From: Streptomyces sp. NRRL S-340
Lineage (GTDB): Bacteria; Actinomycetota; Actinomycetes; Streptomycetales; Streptomycetaceae
DNA length: 64,000 nt
Reading direction: 5' to 3'
NCBI RefSeq assembly: GCF_000720185.1
Contig: NZ_JOIY01000005.1
Location: forward strand, 62,001-126,000
Shown: piece by piece, positions 26,456 through 34,857 of the stretch
Layout: the number at the start of each line of letters is the position of its first letter
How positions within the stretch are numbered: the first letter of the stretch is position 1
The notes under the pieces: generated by a model
Told to the model about the DNA's origin: nothing
Seen by the model: only the letters and a program-made list of their open reading frames with translations
Database searches by the model: none
Translations under genes and position numbers: made by a program

Positions 26456-27139
26456 TCAGGCCGCCGGGGCGGCGGGACCGGCGCGGCGGCCGGCCGCCGC
26501 CAGGACGTGGAGGCTGAGCACCAGCGCCCAGGCCGGGAAGGCCAGCTCGGCCCAGGGCACCCGGGAGGAGGCGAACAGCAGCGTCAGCGCGGCCAGCAGT
26601 CCCAGCACGGTCAGCCACCGCGGCAGCACCCGCAGCCGGTGTCCCATCACCGACAGGGAGCAGGTGAAGACGGCCGCCATCCGCATCGCGTACCCGGTCA
26701 TCAGCTCGTACGCCAGACGGCGGCCGAACTCCCAGGCGGCGGGGGAGGGCGCGGGGCCGGCCGCACGCGCGGTGGCGAGCGCGGCGGTGGCCGCGGCGGC
26801 CGCCCCGAACATCATGGCCACGAAGACCAGCCCGCTGCCCAGGAAGACGGTCGCCAGGAACTTGTCCTCGGCCGCTCCCACATGGGTGCGCACCACGCCG
26901 ACGAACCACAGGAAGAAGATCCCGGCCAGCGGCACGAGACCGAGCGCCGCCCGGACCGCGTCACGCCGCGTGGAGTCGGTCAGGGCCGGCGCGGTGACCG
27001 AGTCGGCACCCTCCGGCAGGCCCAGCCGGATCAGTACGACGGCCGCCGCGAGCAGCAGCGCGAACAGGACCCCGGCCAGCCCCGCCGCCCGCGGAGCGCG
27101 CAGCGCCTGCTCCGCCGGCGTGACCGCGGTGCTCGTCAC
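26456..27139 (-). CDS. Membrane protein coupled to the multicopper oxidase
   Basis: 227 residues. GTG 27139 overlaps the oxidase stop as GTGA, which indicates translational coupling. Six or so membrane helices are visible, starting LAGVLFALLLAAAVVLI and ending FPAWALVLSLHVLAAAG. A central FLWFVGVVRTHVG and a His/Met-containing helix (MTGYAMRMAAVFT) could touch a metal or quinone, which is speculation. I do not recognise a named family. Confidence 0.75.
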   Translation of the reverse strand: MTSTAVTPAEQALRAPRAAGLAGVLFALLLAAAVVLIRLGLPEGADSVTAPALTDSTRRDAVRAALGLVPLAGIFFLWFVGVVRTHVGAAEDKFLATVFLGSGLVFVAMMFGAAAAATAALATARAAGPAPSPAAWEFGRRLAYELMTGYAMRMAAVFTCSLSVMGHRLRVLPRWLTVLGLLAALTLLFASSRVPWAELAFPAWALVLSLHVLAAAGRRAGPAAPAA

Positions 27140-28818
27140 TTGCGGTAGCCGAGGATGGTCATCATGCCGGACTCGGAGTGGTACTGGTTGTGGCAGTGCA
27201 GCATCCACAGGCCGGGGTTGTCGGCGTCGAAGTCGGCGACGAGTTTGCGGTGCGGCAGCACGATCGCGGTGTCCTTGCGCGTGCCGATGTCGCCGAGGCC
27301 GGCCAGCGCGAAGGTGTGGCCGTGCAGGTGCAGCGGGTGCCACATGTCGGTGGAGTTGATCAGCGTGAGCCGGACCCGCTCGTCCTTGCGGACGGGATGG
27401 CGGTGCTCGGTGGAGTACGGCTGGTGGTCGAAGGCCCAGTCGTACTTCTTCATGCTGCCGGTGAGCCGGATACGGATGTGCCGGTCCGGTTCCCGGTCGC
27501 GGAAGGCCACCGACTCGTGCGGCCGCAGGGCCCGGGCGGGCAGGAGGCGGCCGTCCAGCTCGTCCGGGTGCACCGAGGGCGAGGGCAGCCCCTTGCCCTT
27601 GTCGGTGCGCAGCACGGCCAGCGCCCTGGCCTTGCTTCCCTTGCCCTCGGCCAGGGCGACCAGCGGGAACATCCCGTCCTTGACGGTGACGACCACGTCG
27701 TAGCGCTCGGCCATGCCGATGAGCAGCGCGTCCGTGTCGCGGGGCTCGACGGGGTAGCCGTCGGTGTGCGTCACCGTCATCCGGTGGCCGCCCAGGGCCA
27801 CCCGGAACGCGGTGTCGGCGCCGGCGTTGATGAGCCGCAGCCGGACGCGGTCCCCCGGCTTGGCCCTGAACACCTGGGCGGAGTGCGGCAGATGCCCGTT
27901 GACCAGGTAGTACGGGAAGTCGACGTTGCCGCCCATGCCGTCCAGGAGACGGCTGTGGGAGTGGCGCAGGACGCGGGAGGGGCCGCCGCCCGACTTCCCG
28001 TACGGCGCGCTGCGGCCGGCGGAGGCGTGATGACCGGCGGAACCTTCCTGCTGGGAGCCGCCGCCCATGTCCATGCTCATCGGCGGACGCTTGCCGCCGT
28101 GCAGCTGCGCCAGTACGCCGTCGGGGGTGGAGCCGTCCACCCCGTCCACCCAGTCGTCCAGGACGACGACCCACTCCTTGTCGTAGGACAGGGGCTCCTT
28201 GGGGTCGTCCACGACCAACGGCGCGTACAGCCCCCGGTCGGGCTGCATGCCCTCGTGGGAGTGGAGGAGATAGGTGCCCGGGTAGGAGACGGCGAAGCGG
28301 TAGCGGAACTCCTCGCCCGGCTTGATCCCCTCCTGCGTGAGCCCCGGCACACCGTCCATGTCGCAGCGCAGGCGCACCCCGTGCGAGTGCAGCGTCGTCG
28401 CCACCGGGAGCCGGTTGACCAGCGTGAGGTCCAGGATGTCGCCCCTGGTCACGCGGATCACCCCGCCGGGCACCGAACCGCTGTACGCCCACGTCCTGAC
28501 GGAGCGTCCGCCCAGGTCGAACGTGGTCTCCGCGGCCGTGAACCGGAAGGTGCGCACCGGCCCGGTGCCGCGCTCGCGCTCGGTGGCCAGCACCTCGGGG
28601 TCGGACGGGTTCACGTACCCCTTGGGCCCCTTCGGCACGAAGGGGCGGGAGCGGCCGTCCGCGGTGCCGGATCCCGGTGCGGAGCCCGAGCCCCGGGCGG
28701 TTCCCGGGTGCGGACCCGCCTCCGACGGGGAGCCTGACCCGGAGCAGGCTCCCAGGAGGCCTGAGCCGGCAGCCATGATCGAGGCACTGAGCAAGGTGCG
28801 CCGCGTAGGTGTGTGCAT
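27136..28818 (-). CDS. Multicopper oxidase, exported lipoprotein-like
   Basis: 560 residues from ATG 28818. N-terminus TPTRRTLLSASIM is twin-arginine-like and is followed by LLGAC, a lipobox. The copper ligand motifs are complete: HSHGVRL, HSHEGM, HPLHLHGH and HCHNQYHSESGM (type 1 and trinuclear sites). A His/Met-rich insertion (MSMDMGGGSQQEGSAGHH) lies near the middle, as in CueO-like enzymes. Probable role is copper or phenol oxidation outside the membrane. The DNA just upstream (28820-28850) is unusually AT-rich and probably holds the promoter. Confidence 0.93.
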   Translation of the reverse strand: MHTPTRRTLLSASIMAAGSGLLGACSGSGSPSEAGPHPGTARGSGSAPGSGTADGRSRPFVPKGPKGYVNPSDPEVLATERERGTGPVRTFRFTAAETTFDLGGRSVRTWAYSGSVPGGVIRVTRGDILDLTLVNRLPVATTLHSHGVRLRCDMDGVPGLTQEGIKPGEEFRYRFAVSYPGTYLLHSHEGMQPDRGLYAPLVVDDPKEPLSYDKEWVVVLDDWVDGVDGSTPDGVLAQLHGGKRPPMSMDMGGGSQQEGSAGHHASAGRSAPYGKSGGGPSRVLRHSHSRLLDGMGGNVDFPYYLVNGHLPHSAQVFRAKPGDRVRLRLINAGADTAFRVALGGHRMTVTHTDGYPVEPRDTDALLIGMAERYDVVVTVKDGMFPLVALAEGKGSKARALAVLRTDKGKGLPSPSVHPDELDGRLLPARALRPHESVAFRDREPDRHIRIRLTGSMKKYDWAFDHQPYSTEHRHPVRKDERVRLTLINSTDMWHPLHLHGHTFALAGLGDIGTRKDTAIVLPHRKLVADFDADNPGLWMLHCHNQYHSESGMMTILGYRK

Positions 28819-29025
28819 GAATGAATAACACACGTTTTATGGCGATATGTGGGAGAACCGGGGCGGCGCGTCCGGTGATCCGGGCGGTCAATTTCCGTGC
28901 GGCAGCGCCCGGCATCCGGGGAGGGTCACCCGGTCGGCCGAAAGCGGACGCGAGGGGAACGCGTCGCCGTTCAGGGTGACTTGGCCGGAAAAGGCGCGCC
29001 GACCGGGTCCGGAGCGCACGAAGAA

Positions 29026-29063
29026 GCGGCGGCAGGCACCGGGACCCCGGCGCCTGCCGCCGC
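29026..29063. terminator. Strong hairpin after a minus-strand mini-gene
   Basis: GCGGCGGCAGGC and GCCTGCCGCCGC are perfect 12-bp arms around a 14-base loop. It lies 10 bases past the stop of the mini-protein gene at 29074. Confidence 0.65.
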
Positions 29064-29073
29064 CTGTGTCAGG

Positions 29074-29316
<243 letters not shown>

Positions 29317-29404
29317 TTACTCCCGGTAGTGGAAAGCGGCATCCGGCCACGCTGAGCCACTGACCGTCACGACCCGGACCGTCACCCAGGGTCACACGCC
29401 CAGG

Positions 29405-30250
29405 TCAGACCTGTCGACCGGAGTAGGCCCACCAGCGGCCCTCGTGCCGGTTCACCGCGATCGGCCGGCCGAAGCAGGACGTCAGCCAGGGACCGGTCAG
29501 CACGTCCGCCACGGGCCCGCGGGCCAGGATCCTGCCCTCGCGCAGCAGCAGGGCGTGGCCGACGGCGGGGGACAGCTCCTCCAGGTGGTGGGTGACCGTC
29601 ACGGTGGCCAGTCGCGGGCGGCCCGCGGCCAGCCGCTGCATGGCCTCCACGAGGTCCTCGCGGGAGGGCAGGTCGAGGGCGTTGAACGGCTCGTCCAGCA
29701 GGAGCAGGGCGGGGTCGGCCATCAGCGCCCTGGCGATGAGGACACGGGCCCGCTGTCCGCCCGAGCAGACCCCGTACGGCCGGTCCGCCAGGTCCTTGAT
29801 CTCCAGCTCGGCGAGGAGTTCGTGCGCCCGCTCGCGCACCTCCTCGTCGTAGGACCGCCACAGCGGCTGGACCGTGCCGGTGTGACCGGTCAGCACGACC
29901 GTGTGTGCGCCGAGGTCCTGCGGCACGCGCTGCGCGGAGGTGACGTGCCCGATGAGGGCCCGCAGTTCACGCACGTCGACGCGGCCGAGCCGGGCGCCCA
30001 GCACCTCCACACTGCCGGTGGTGGGGTGCATCAGCGCGCCGAGCAGGCGCAGCAGCGTCGTCTTGCCCGCGCCGTTCGCGCCGAGCAGCGCCCAGTGCTC
30101 CCCGGGCCGGACGGTCCAGTCGATGCCGTCGAGGATCACCTGGTCGGTCGTGTACCGGCGCACGCCCACGTCCCGGAGCGCCACCACGGCACCCGGGTCC
30201 GCCGTCCCGTCGTCCTTCACGGGCCGTCGTCCCGTTGTCTCCTCGGCCAT
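29405..30250 (-). CDS. ABC transporter ATP-binding protein
   Basis: 281 residues from ATG 30250 (GAGGGGAG upstream). Walker A GANGAGKT, signature CSGGQRAR, Walker B ALLLLDEP and the switch His in VTVTHHLEEL are intact. The subunit resembles ModF/FecE-like single-domain ATPases. No permease or substrate-binding gene is adjacent, so it either serves a distant permease or is a cytoplasmic non-transport ABC protein. Confidence 0.88.
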   Translation of the reverse strand: MAEETTGRRPVKDDGTADPGAVVALRDVGVRRYTTDQVILDGIDWTVRPGEHWALLGANGAGKTTLLRLLGALMHPTTGSVEVLGARLGRVDVRELRALIGHVTSAQRVPQDLGAHTVVLTGHTGTVQPLWRSYDEEVRERAHELLAELEIKDLADRPYGVCSGGQRARVLIARALMADPALLLLDEPFNALDLPSREDLVEAMQRLAAGRPRLATVTVTHHLEELSPAVGHALLLREGRILARGPVADVLTGPWLTSCFGRPIAVNRHEGRWWAYSGRQV

Positions 30251-30434
30251 CCCAGGGCTCCCCTCGACGCGTTCGGCCCCCGTCTCATCGGCACCCCAGA
30301 CGTTAGATGCATCCGGCACCTTGTCGCCGGTCCGTCCGGTTCGTGGACGCCTGCACCGGCGGGGACCGGCGGACGGGCGTGTGCCGGCCGCGGCGGGCAC
30401 CGGCGGGAGGGCGTGCGGCGGTCGGGCAGCCCGG

Positions 30435-31172
30435 TCAAGCGGCGAGGTGGCGGGAGTCGCCCATGACCACCACCGGGTGGAGGCGCGGGTCGAGCGTGCG
30501 CAGCAGGTAGCGCATCGCGTCCTCGGACTGGCTCACGCACGCGGACGTGCCGCCGCCGTGGTCCATGTGCAGCCAGATGCTGCCGCCCTTGCGCTGTCCC
30601 TCGGGCCGCGTGGGGTCGTTGGGCGCGGTGCCCCGGACGCGGTTGTAGTCGATCGCGATGACGTAGTCGAAGTCGTGCCAGGAGTTCTTGTTCCAGTAGT
30701 GCGGCGCCTGGAACGAGGCGGACCGGGTGTACGGCAGCCGGCTCCCGGGGTCGGCCAGCACACCGCCGGCGTCACTCAAGGTGAACACGCCCACCGGGGT
30801 GCGCTGGTCGCCCTCGTGGTGGTCGGTCGTCCAGCCCTTCCTGCCGTTGTGTGCCGCCCAGGAACGCAGTTGCTCCCAATGGGAGCCGGTCCTGGTGAAG
30901 AGCTTCACCGTCGAGTCGGGGGAGTCGGGGCCCGCGCCGTAGACGGCGACCACCTGGCGGGTGCCGGCCGGGACGCGCCGCCACATCCCGTCGCCGATGC
31001 CGGGGACACGCGTCGGCGCCGCGGCGCGCGGCGTGCCGCCCGGCCCGCTCGCGCCGCCCTTGCCGTGCGGGCGGGCCGAACTGCCGCAGCCGGTCAGACA
31101 GATCGCCAGGGTCGCGCAGGCCACCGTCGCGGCGGCCGTCCGTATCGCACCGCTTTTTCGCATGGCGCCCAT
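30435..31172 (-). CDS. Lipoprotein with L,D-transpeptidase-like (YkuD) domain
   Basis: 245 residues. The signal ends LTGC, a lipobox. The C-terminal domain has GDQRTPVGVF, and HMDHGGGTSACVS with candidate catalytic Cys212 and the upstream His of IWLHMDH. This arrangement is the YkuD catalytic H...S-x-C spacing. The domain is divergent and resembles the murein-related or ErfK-like proteins of Streptomyces. ATG 31163 is an alternative start 3 codons inside. A cell-wall function is inferred. Confidence 0.75.
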   Translation of the reverse strand: MGAMRKSGAIRTAAATVACATLAICLTGCGSSARPHGKGGASGPGGTPRAAAPTRVPGIGDGMWRRVPAGTRQVVAVYGAGPDSPDSTVKLFTRTGSHWEQLRSWAAHNGRKGWTTDHHEGDQRTPVGVFTLSDAGGVLADPGSRLPYTRSASFQAPHYWNKNSWHDFDYVIAIDYNRVRGTAPNDPTRPEGQRKGGSIWLHMDHGGGTSACVSQSEDAMRYLLRTLDPRLHPVVVMGDSRHLAA

Positions 31173-31310
31173 GATGGCACCGCGTTCCGGCCGCCCCGCC
31201 GCCGGGTCCCGGCCCCCGCGCCGTCACCCGAATGGCCGTCTGCGGCAGCGTGCCCAGGGCCGATCGGGTGTCTCCTGGAGTGAGAGAGGCGTCCATCAAG
31301 GGAGCCGATC

Positions 31311-31532
31311 ATGTATGAGATGTGTGCAGGAGTCGAGAAACCGGGCGGCGCACTGGTGTGGCATGTCATGGCCAAGAACACGGTGACCACGCTCTGCGGC
31401 CAGCGGCTCGGCCGGCGTGTCGACGGGGCGAGCGCGCAGCGGGCCGGTCACTGTTCCACGTGCATGGCCTTGTTCGGGAAGCTGATGACCGCTCCACCGG
31501 CCGTCGGCTCCCCGGTCGGCACGGACAACTAG
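31311..31532 (+). CDS. Mini-protein with C...CxxC pattern
   Basis: 73 residues from ATG 31311 (AAGGGAG upstream). WHVMAKNTVTTLCG and HCSTCMALFGKLM give a potential zinc or small metal site. Similar proteins are common in Streptomyces and of unknown role. It is convergent with the MFS exporter and separated by a strong terminator. Confidence 0.65.
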   Translation: MYEMCAGVEKPGGALVWHVMAKNTVTTLCGQRLGRRVDGASAQRAGHCSTCMALFGKLMTAPPAVGSPVGTDN

Positions 31533-31545
31533 CGGTCCGTGTCGC

Positions 31546-31591
31546 AAGGGCCCTGTTCGCCGGGGAAGTTCTCCCGGCGGACAGGGCCCTT
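31546..31591. terminator. Bidirectional terminator with 19-bp arms
   Basis: Arms AAGGGCCCTGTTCGCCGGG and CCCGGCGGACAGGGCCCTT pair with one G-T position around an 8-base loop. The hairpin is flanked by A's and T's in both directions. It lies between the convergent mini-gene (31532) and MFS gene (31618). Confidence 0.85.
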
Positions 31592-31617
31592 CGGCGTGCG
31601 GGGCGCGCGACGGGGTG

Positions 31618-33288
31618 TCAGCTCCTGCGGGTCTGGCCTCGGCTGCGGTCGTGGTCGGTGCGGGGCTCGCGGTCGAGGGCGTGCTCGCCGTTTCCGTGCG
31701 TGTCGTCGGTCCTGTTGCCGGTGCGGTCGCCTCGGTCGCGCAGGCCGAGGACGGCGGTGAGGGCGCCTGCCGCGCAGAGCACGCCCGTGGTCAGGGCCGC
31801 GGTGTGCAGACCGCCGACGAAGGCCTGGCCGCTGCCGGCCACGACCGCCTCCTTCAGCGGACCGGGCATCGCGCCGGACACGGGGGCGACCCCCATGGAG
31901 ACGGCGTCCTTCGCGCCCTCGAGCTGCCGTGCGGTGTCCTGCGGCACCCCGGCCGAGGTGAGGGCGGAACCCAGCGTGGCGCCGACGCGGCTGCTGATCA
32001 GGGACACCAGGACGGACGTCCCGAGCGCGCCGCCGACCTGGAGCGAGGTGGCCTGCAGCCCGCCCGCGACCCCGGCGTCCGCGACCGGCGCGTTGCCCAC
32101 GATGGTGTCCGAGGAGGCCGACATCACCATGCCGACGCCCAGGCCCAGCGCGATGAACGGCGGCCACAGCGCCCCGTACCCGGAATCGGCGCTCCAGGTG
32201 AGCATCAGGAAGGAGGCGGCCGCCTGCAGCAGCATGCCCAGCGGCATCGTCAGCCGGGCGGAGAAACGCTCGGTCAGGGCGGCGCCGAGCGGTGAGGCGA
32301 CGACCGAGGCGAGACTCAGCGGCAGGGTCCGCACGCCCGCCTCGACCGGGGAGAAGCCGCGGACGTTCTGCAGGTAGAGCATCACGAAGAAGATGGAGCC
32401 CAGCAGGACGAAGAAGTTGAGCCCGGTGATCACGGTACCGATGGTCAGGGCCCGGTTGCGGAACAGCCGCATGGGCAGCAGCGGTGCGGCCACGCGGGTC
32501 TCGTGCCGCCCGAACAGCAGCAGTGCGACGATCCCGGCGCCGATCGAGCCGAGTGTGGCGGCCGAGGACCAGCCCCACGTCTCGCCCTTGACGACGCCGA
32601 GGACGACGAGCAGCGCACCGGCGGCGAGCAGCAGTACACCGGGGATGTCGAACTTCTCGCCGCGCGCGGAGTCGTTGCGGCTCCGGGGCAGGACCAGCGC
32701 GCTCACGACCAGTGCGGCCACGCCGATCGGGGCGTTGACGTAGAACACCGATTCCCAGTCGACGTGCTCGACGAGCAGGCCGCCGACGATCGGGCCGAGC
32801 GCGGTGGAGACGGACGAGACCATGGCCCAGATGCCGACCGCCATGCCGAACTTGCGCGGCGGGAAGACGGCGCGGAGCAGGCCGAGCGTGTTGGGCATGA
32901 GCAGGGCGCCGAAGAGGCCCTGGAGCGCGCGGAAGGCGATGACCGGGACGATCGCGCCGGACAGTCCGATGGCGACGGAGGCCAGGGTGAAACCGGCGAC
33001 ACCGGCGAGGTAGACGGTGCGGCGTCCGAAGCGGTCGCCGAGTTTGCCGCCGAGGATGAGCGCGGCGGCGAGCGCGAGCAGGTAGGCGTTGGTCACCCAC
33101 TGCAGGTCGGCGGTGGTGGCGTCAAGGTCGCGGCCGATCTCGGGGTTGGCGATGGAGACCACCGACCCGTCGAGACCGACCATGAACAGGCCGAACGCAA
33201 CGGCGACGAGGGTCAGCCACGGATTGGCGCGGCGGCCCGCCGCCCGCTGGGGCGGAGCTGCCGGCAGGGTCGCACTGGACGAGGACAT
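31618..33288 (-). CDS. MFS drug exporter, DHA2 family (14 helices)
   Basis: 556 residues from ATG 33288. Motif A GDRFGRR, motif C-like ALGPIVGGLL, and 14 predicted helices identify an EmrB/QacA-type proton antiporter. The C-terminal tail is charged and disordered (Asp/Arg/Thr/His-rich). A MarR-family regulator gene lies upstream in the same direction, and an AT-rich operator-like region sits in front of that, suggesting control by ligand-induced derepression. The exported compound is unknown. Confidence 0.92.
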   Translation of the reverse strand: MSSSSATLPAAPPQRAAGRRANPWLTLVAVAFGLFMVGLDGSVVSIANPEIGRDLDATTADLQWVTNAYLLALAAALILGGKLGDRFGRRTVYLAGVAGFTLASVAIGLSGAIVPVIAFRALQGLFGALLMPNTLGLLRAVFPPRKFGMAVGIWAMVSSVSTALGPIVGGLLVEHVDWESVFYVNAPIGVAALVVSALVLPRSRNDSARGEKFDIPGVLLLAAGALLVVLGVVKGETWGWSSAATLGSIGAGIVALLLFGRHETRVAAPLLPMRLFRNRALTIGTVITGLNFFVLLGSIFFVMLYLQNVRGFSPVEAGVRTLPLSLASVVASPLGAALTERFSARLTMPLGMLLQAAASFLMLTWSADSGYGALWPPFIALGLGVGMVMSASSDTIVGNAPVADAGVAGGLQATSLQVGGALGTSVLVSLISSRVGATLGSALTSAGVPQDTARQLEGAKDAVSMGVAPVSGAMPGPLKEAVVAGSGQAFVGGLHTAALTTGVLCAAGALTAVLGLRDRGDRTGNRTDDTHGNGEHALDREPRTDHDRSRGQTRRS

Positions 33289-33465
33289 GATGAGGACTGC
33301 CTTGTTTCGTGTGTCGTACGAGGACAGGGGGCGCGGGCGCGGCGGCAGGTGTGCCGCAGCGCGGCCGGCGGATGGGGGCGGCACAAGCGCGGGAAAAGGA
33401 CCCGGAAGACCCGGAGGCCCGGAAGCAGCGGGCCCGGAAGTGGGGGGCGCCCTGCAGGGCGCGGC

Positions 33466-33936
33466 TCAGTCCTGGCCGCAGGCGGGCCGCAGGCGGGCGG
33501 CGAGCGAGCGCAGCGCGCCCACGGCGGAGCCCAGCGCGGCCATCTCGCCCTCGCCGAGGTGGCGCATGGCGTCGGAGAGGTGACGCTCGGCGAGCGCTGC
33601 CGCCTCGGCGAGCCGCTCCCGCGCGAGATCCGTGCAGTACAGGTGGGCGACGCGCTTGTCGGCCGGGTCGGAGCGGCGCTCCAGAAGTCCCAGGCCGGTG
33701 AGTTGGGAGACGAGCGCGCTGACGTTGTTCGGCTTCATCAGCAGGATGCCGGCCGCTTCCCGCACGGTGACGCCCTCCTGCTCGGCGGTGAGCCGCAGGA
33801 GCGCGAGCTGGCCGTCGGGGAGTTTGTCGTGCGGGAAGTCCGCGCGGATGCGGTGGTCCAGGGCCCGGTGCACCGCCGACACGGCGACCGCGAGTTCGGC
33901 GGCGGCGCTGTCTGCGGGGGTACGGGGTCCGGGCAC
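33466..33936 (-). CDS. MarR-family transcriptional regulator
   Basis: 156 residues from GTG 33936. The winged-helix core is clear: VREAAGILLMKPNNVSALVSQLTGLGLLERRSDPADKR split here by position (DNA-reading helix near residues 60-80; wing DPADKR near 95). It precedes the MFS exporter, so it probably controls that gene and itself. The upstream DNA (33940-33980) is AT-rich and contains a short dyad. There is no obvious ribosome binding site. Confidence 0.88.
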   Translation of the reverse strand: MPGPRTPADSAAAELAVAVSAVHRALDHRIRADFPHDKLPDGQLALLRLTAEQEGVTVREAAGILLMKPNNVSALVSQLTGLGLLERRSDPADKRVAHLYCTDLARERLAEAAALAERHLSDAMRHLGEGEMAALGSAVGALRSLAARLRPACGQD

Positions 33937-33964
33937 GGGGCGACTTTATATATGAGGCTATAGG

Positions 33965-33976
33965 TATGTCAACATA
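33965..33976. promoter_or_regulatory. Operator-like dyad upstream of the MarR gene
   Basis: TATGT, CA, ACATA: perfect short dyad in an AT-rich segment that also contains TTTATATATGAG and GCTATAGG. Position about 30 bases before the start fits autoregulation by the MarR protein. Confidence 0.4.
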
Positions 33977-34092
33977 GATGACGGCGCCGGGCGAGTGTCC
34001 GGTCACCGCACTGACCGGGCGCGGTGCGGAGGCCGCGGGGCCGTCTCGCGTGAAGGCTGCGGCCTGGGGCGACCCCGCCGCCCACTCCTGCT

Positions 34093-34111
34093 TGCCTAAA
34101 GTATTTAGGCA
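34093..34111. promoter_or_regulatory. Operator-like dyad upstream of the TetR gene
   Basis: TGCCTAAA, GTA, TTTAGGCA: perfect 8-bp arms, AT-rich against the GC background, 37 bases before the TetR start. Dyads of this size are typical TetR operators, so autoregulation is likely. Confidence 0.6.
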
Positions 34112-34147
34112 TGTGCACAATCCCTTCAGGAAGCAGGAGGGATCACT

Positions 34148-34717
34148 GTGCCACGCGCTGGACTCACCACCGACCGCCTGGTCCGGGCCGGGGCGGAGCT
34201 GGCCGACGAGGTCGGCTTCGACCAGGTGACCGTCTCGGCGCTCGCCCGGCGGTTCGACGTCAAGGTGGCGAGCCTGTACTCGCACCTGAAGAACTCGCAG
34301 GACCTGAAGACGAGGATCGCCCTGCTCGCCCTGGAGGAACTGGCCGACCGGGCGGCCGACGCCCTGGCCGGACGGGCCGGCAAGGAGGCGCTGGCCGCCT
34401 ACGCCGACGTCTACCGCGCCTACGCCAGGGAGCATCCCGGCCGCTATGCCGCCGCACGGCTGCCGCTGGACGCGGAGACCGCGGCCGGGAGCGCGGGAGT
34501 GCGCCACGCCCAGATGACGCGGGCGATCCTGCGCGGATACGGCCTGACGGAACCGGACGAGACCCACGCCGTCCGGCTGCTGGGCAGCGTCTTCCACGGC
34601 TACGTCAGCCTGGAGCTGGCCGGCGGCTTCCGGCACAGCGCCCCCGACTCCCAGGAGACCTGGGCGTGGGTGCTCGACCGCCTGGACACGCTGCTGCGCG
34701 ACCTCACCGCGTCCTGA
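34148..34717 (+). CDS. TetR-family regulator
   Basis: 189 residues from GTG 34148 (AGGAGGG 8 bases upstream). The N-terminal helix-turn-helix (VTVSALARRFDVKVASLYSH) is canonical. The C-terminal ligand domain with VYRAYAREHPGRYAA and GSVFHGYVSLELAGGF is of the WHG (TetR_C_33) kind. A perfect dyad lies upstream. It is not divergent from an exporter; its downstream neighbour is the large SpoIIE phosphatase 140 bases away, and the target is not clear. Confidence 0.92.
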   Translation: MPRAGLTTDRLVRAGAELADEVGFDQVTVSALARRFDVKVASLYSHLKNSQDLKTRIALLALEELADRAADALAGRAGKEALAAYADVYRAYAREHPGRYAAARLPLDAETAAGSAGVRHAQMTRAILRGYGLTEPDETHAVRLLGSVFHGYVSLELAGGFRHSAPDSQETWAWVLDRLDTLLRDLTAS

Positions 34718-34857
34718 GACCCGCCCCGTGAGCCTTCCCCCGGCCGCCAGGCCCGGGCCGCGAGCGGGGCGGCGGGCGCGTCTCACCAAGTGGTACCGGC
34801 CAAGGATCATGCGCCCAGGTCGTGACGACTTGGGAGGGTCGATGCTACAAAGGCCGG

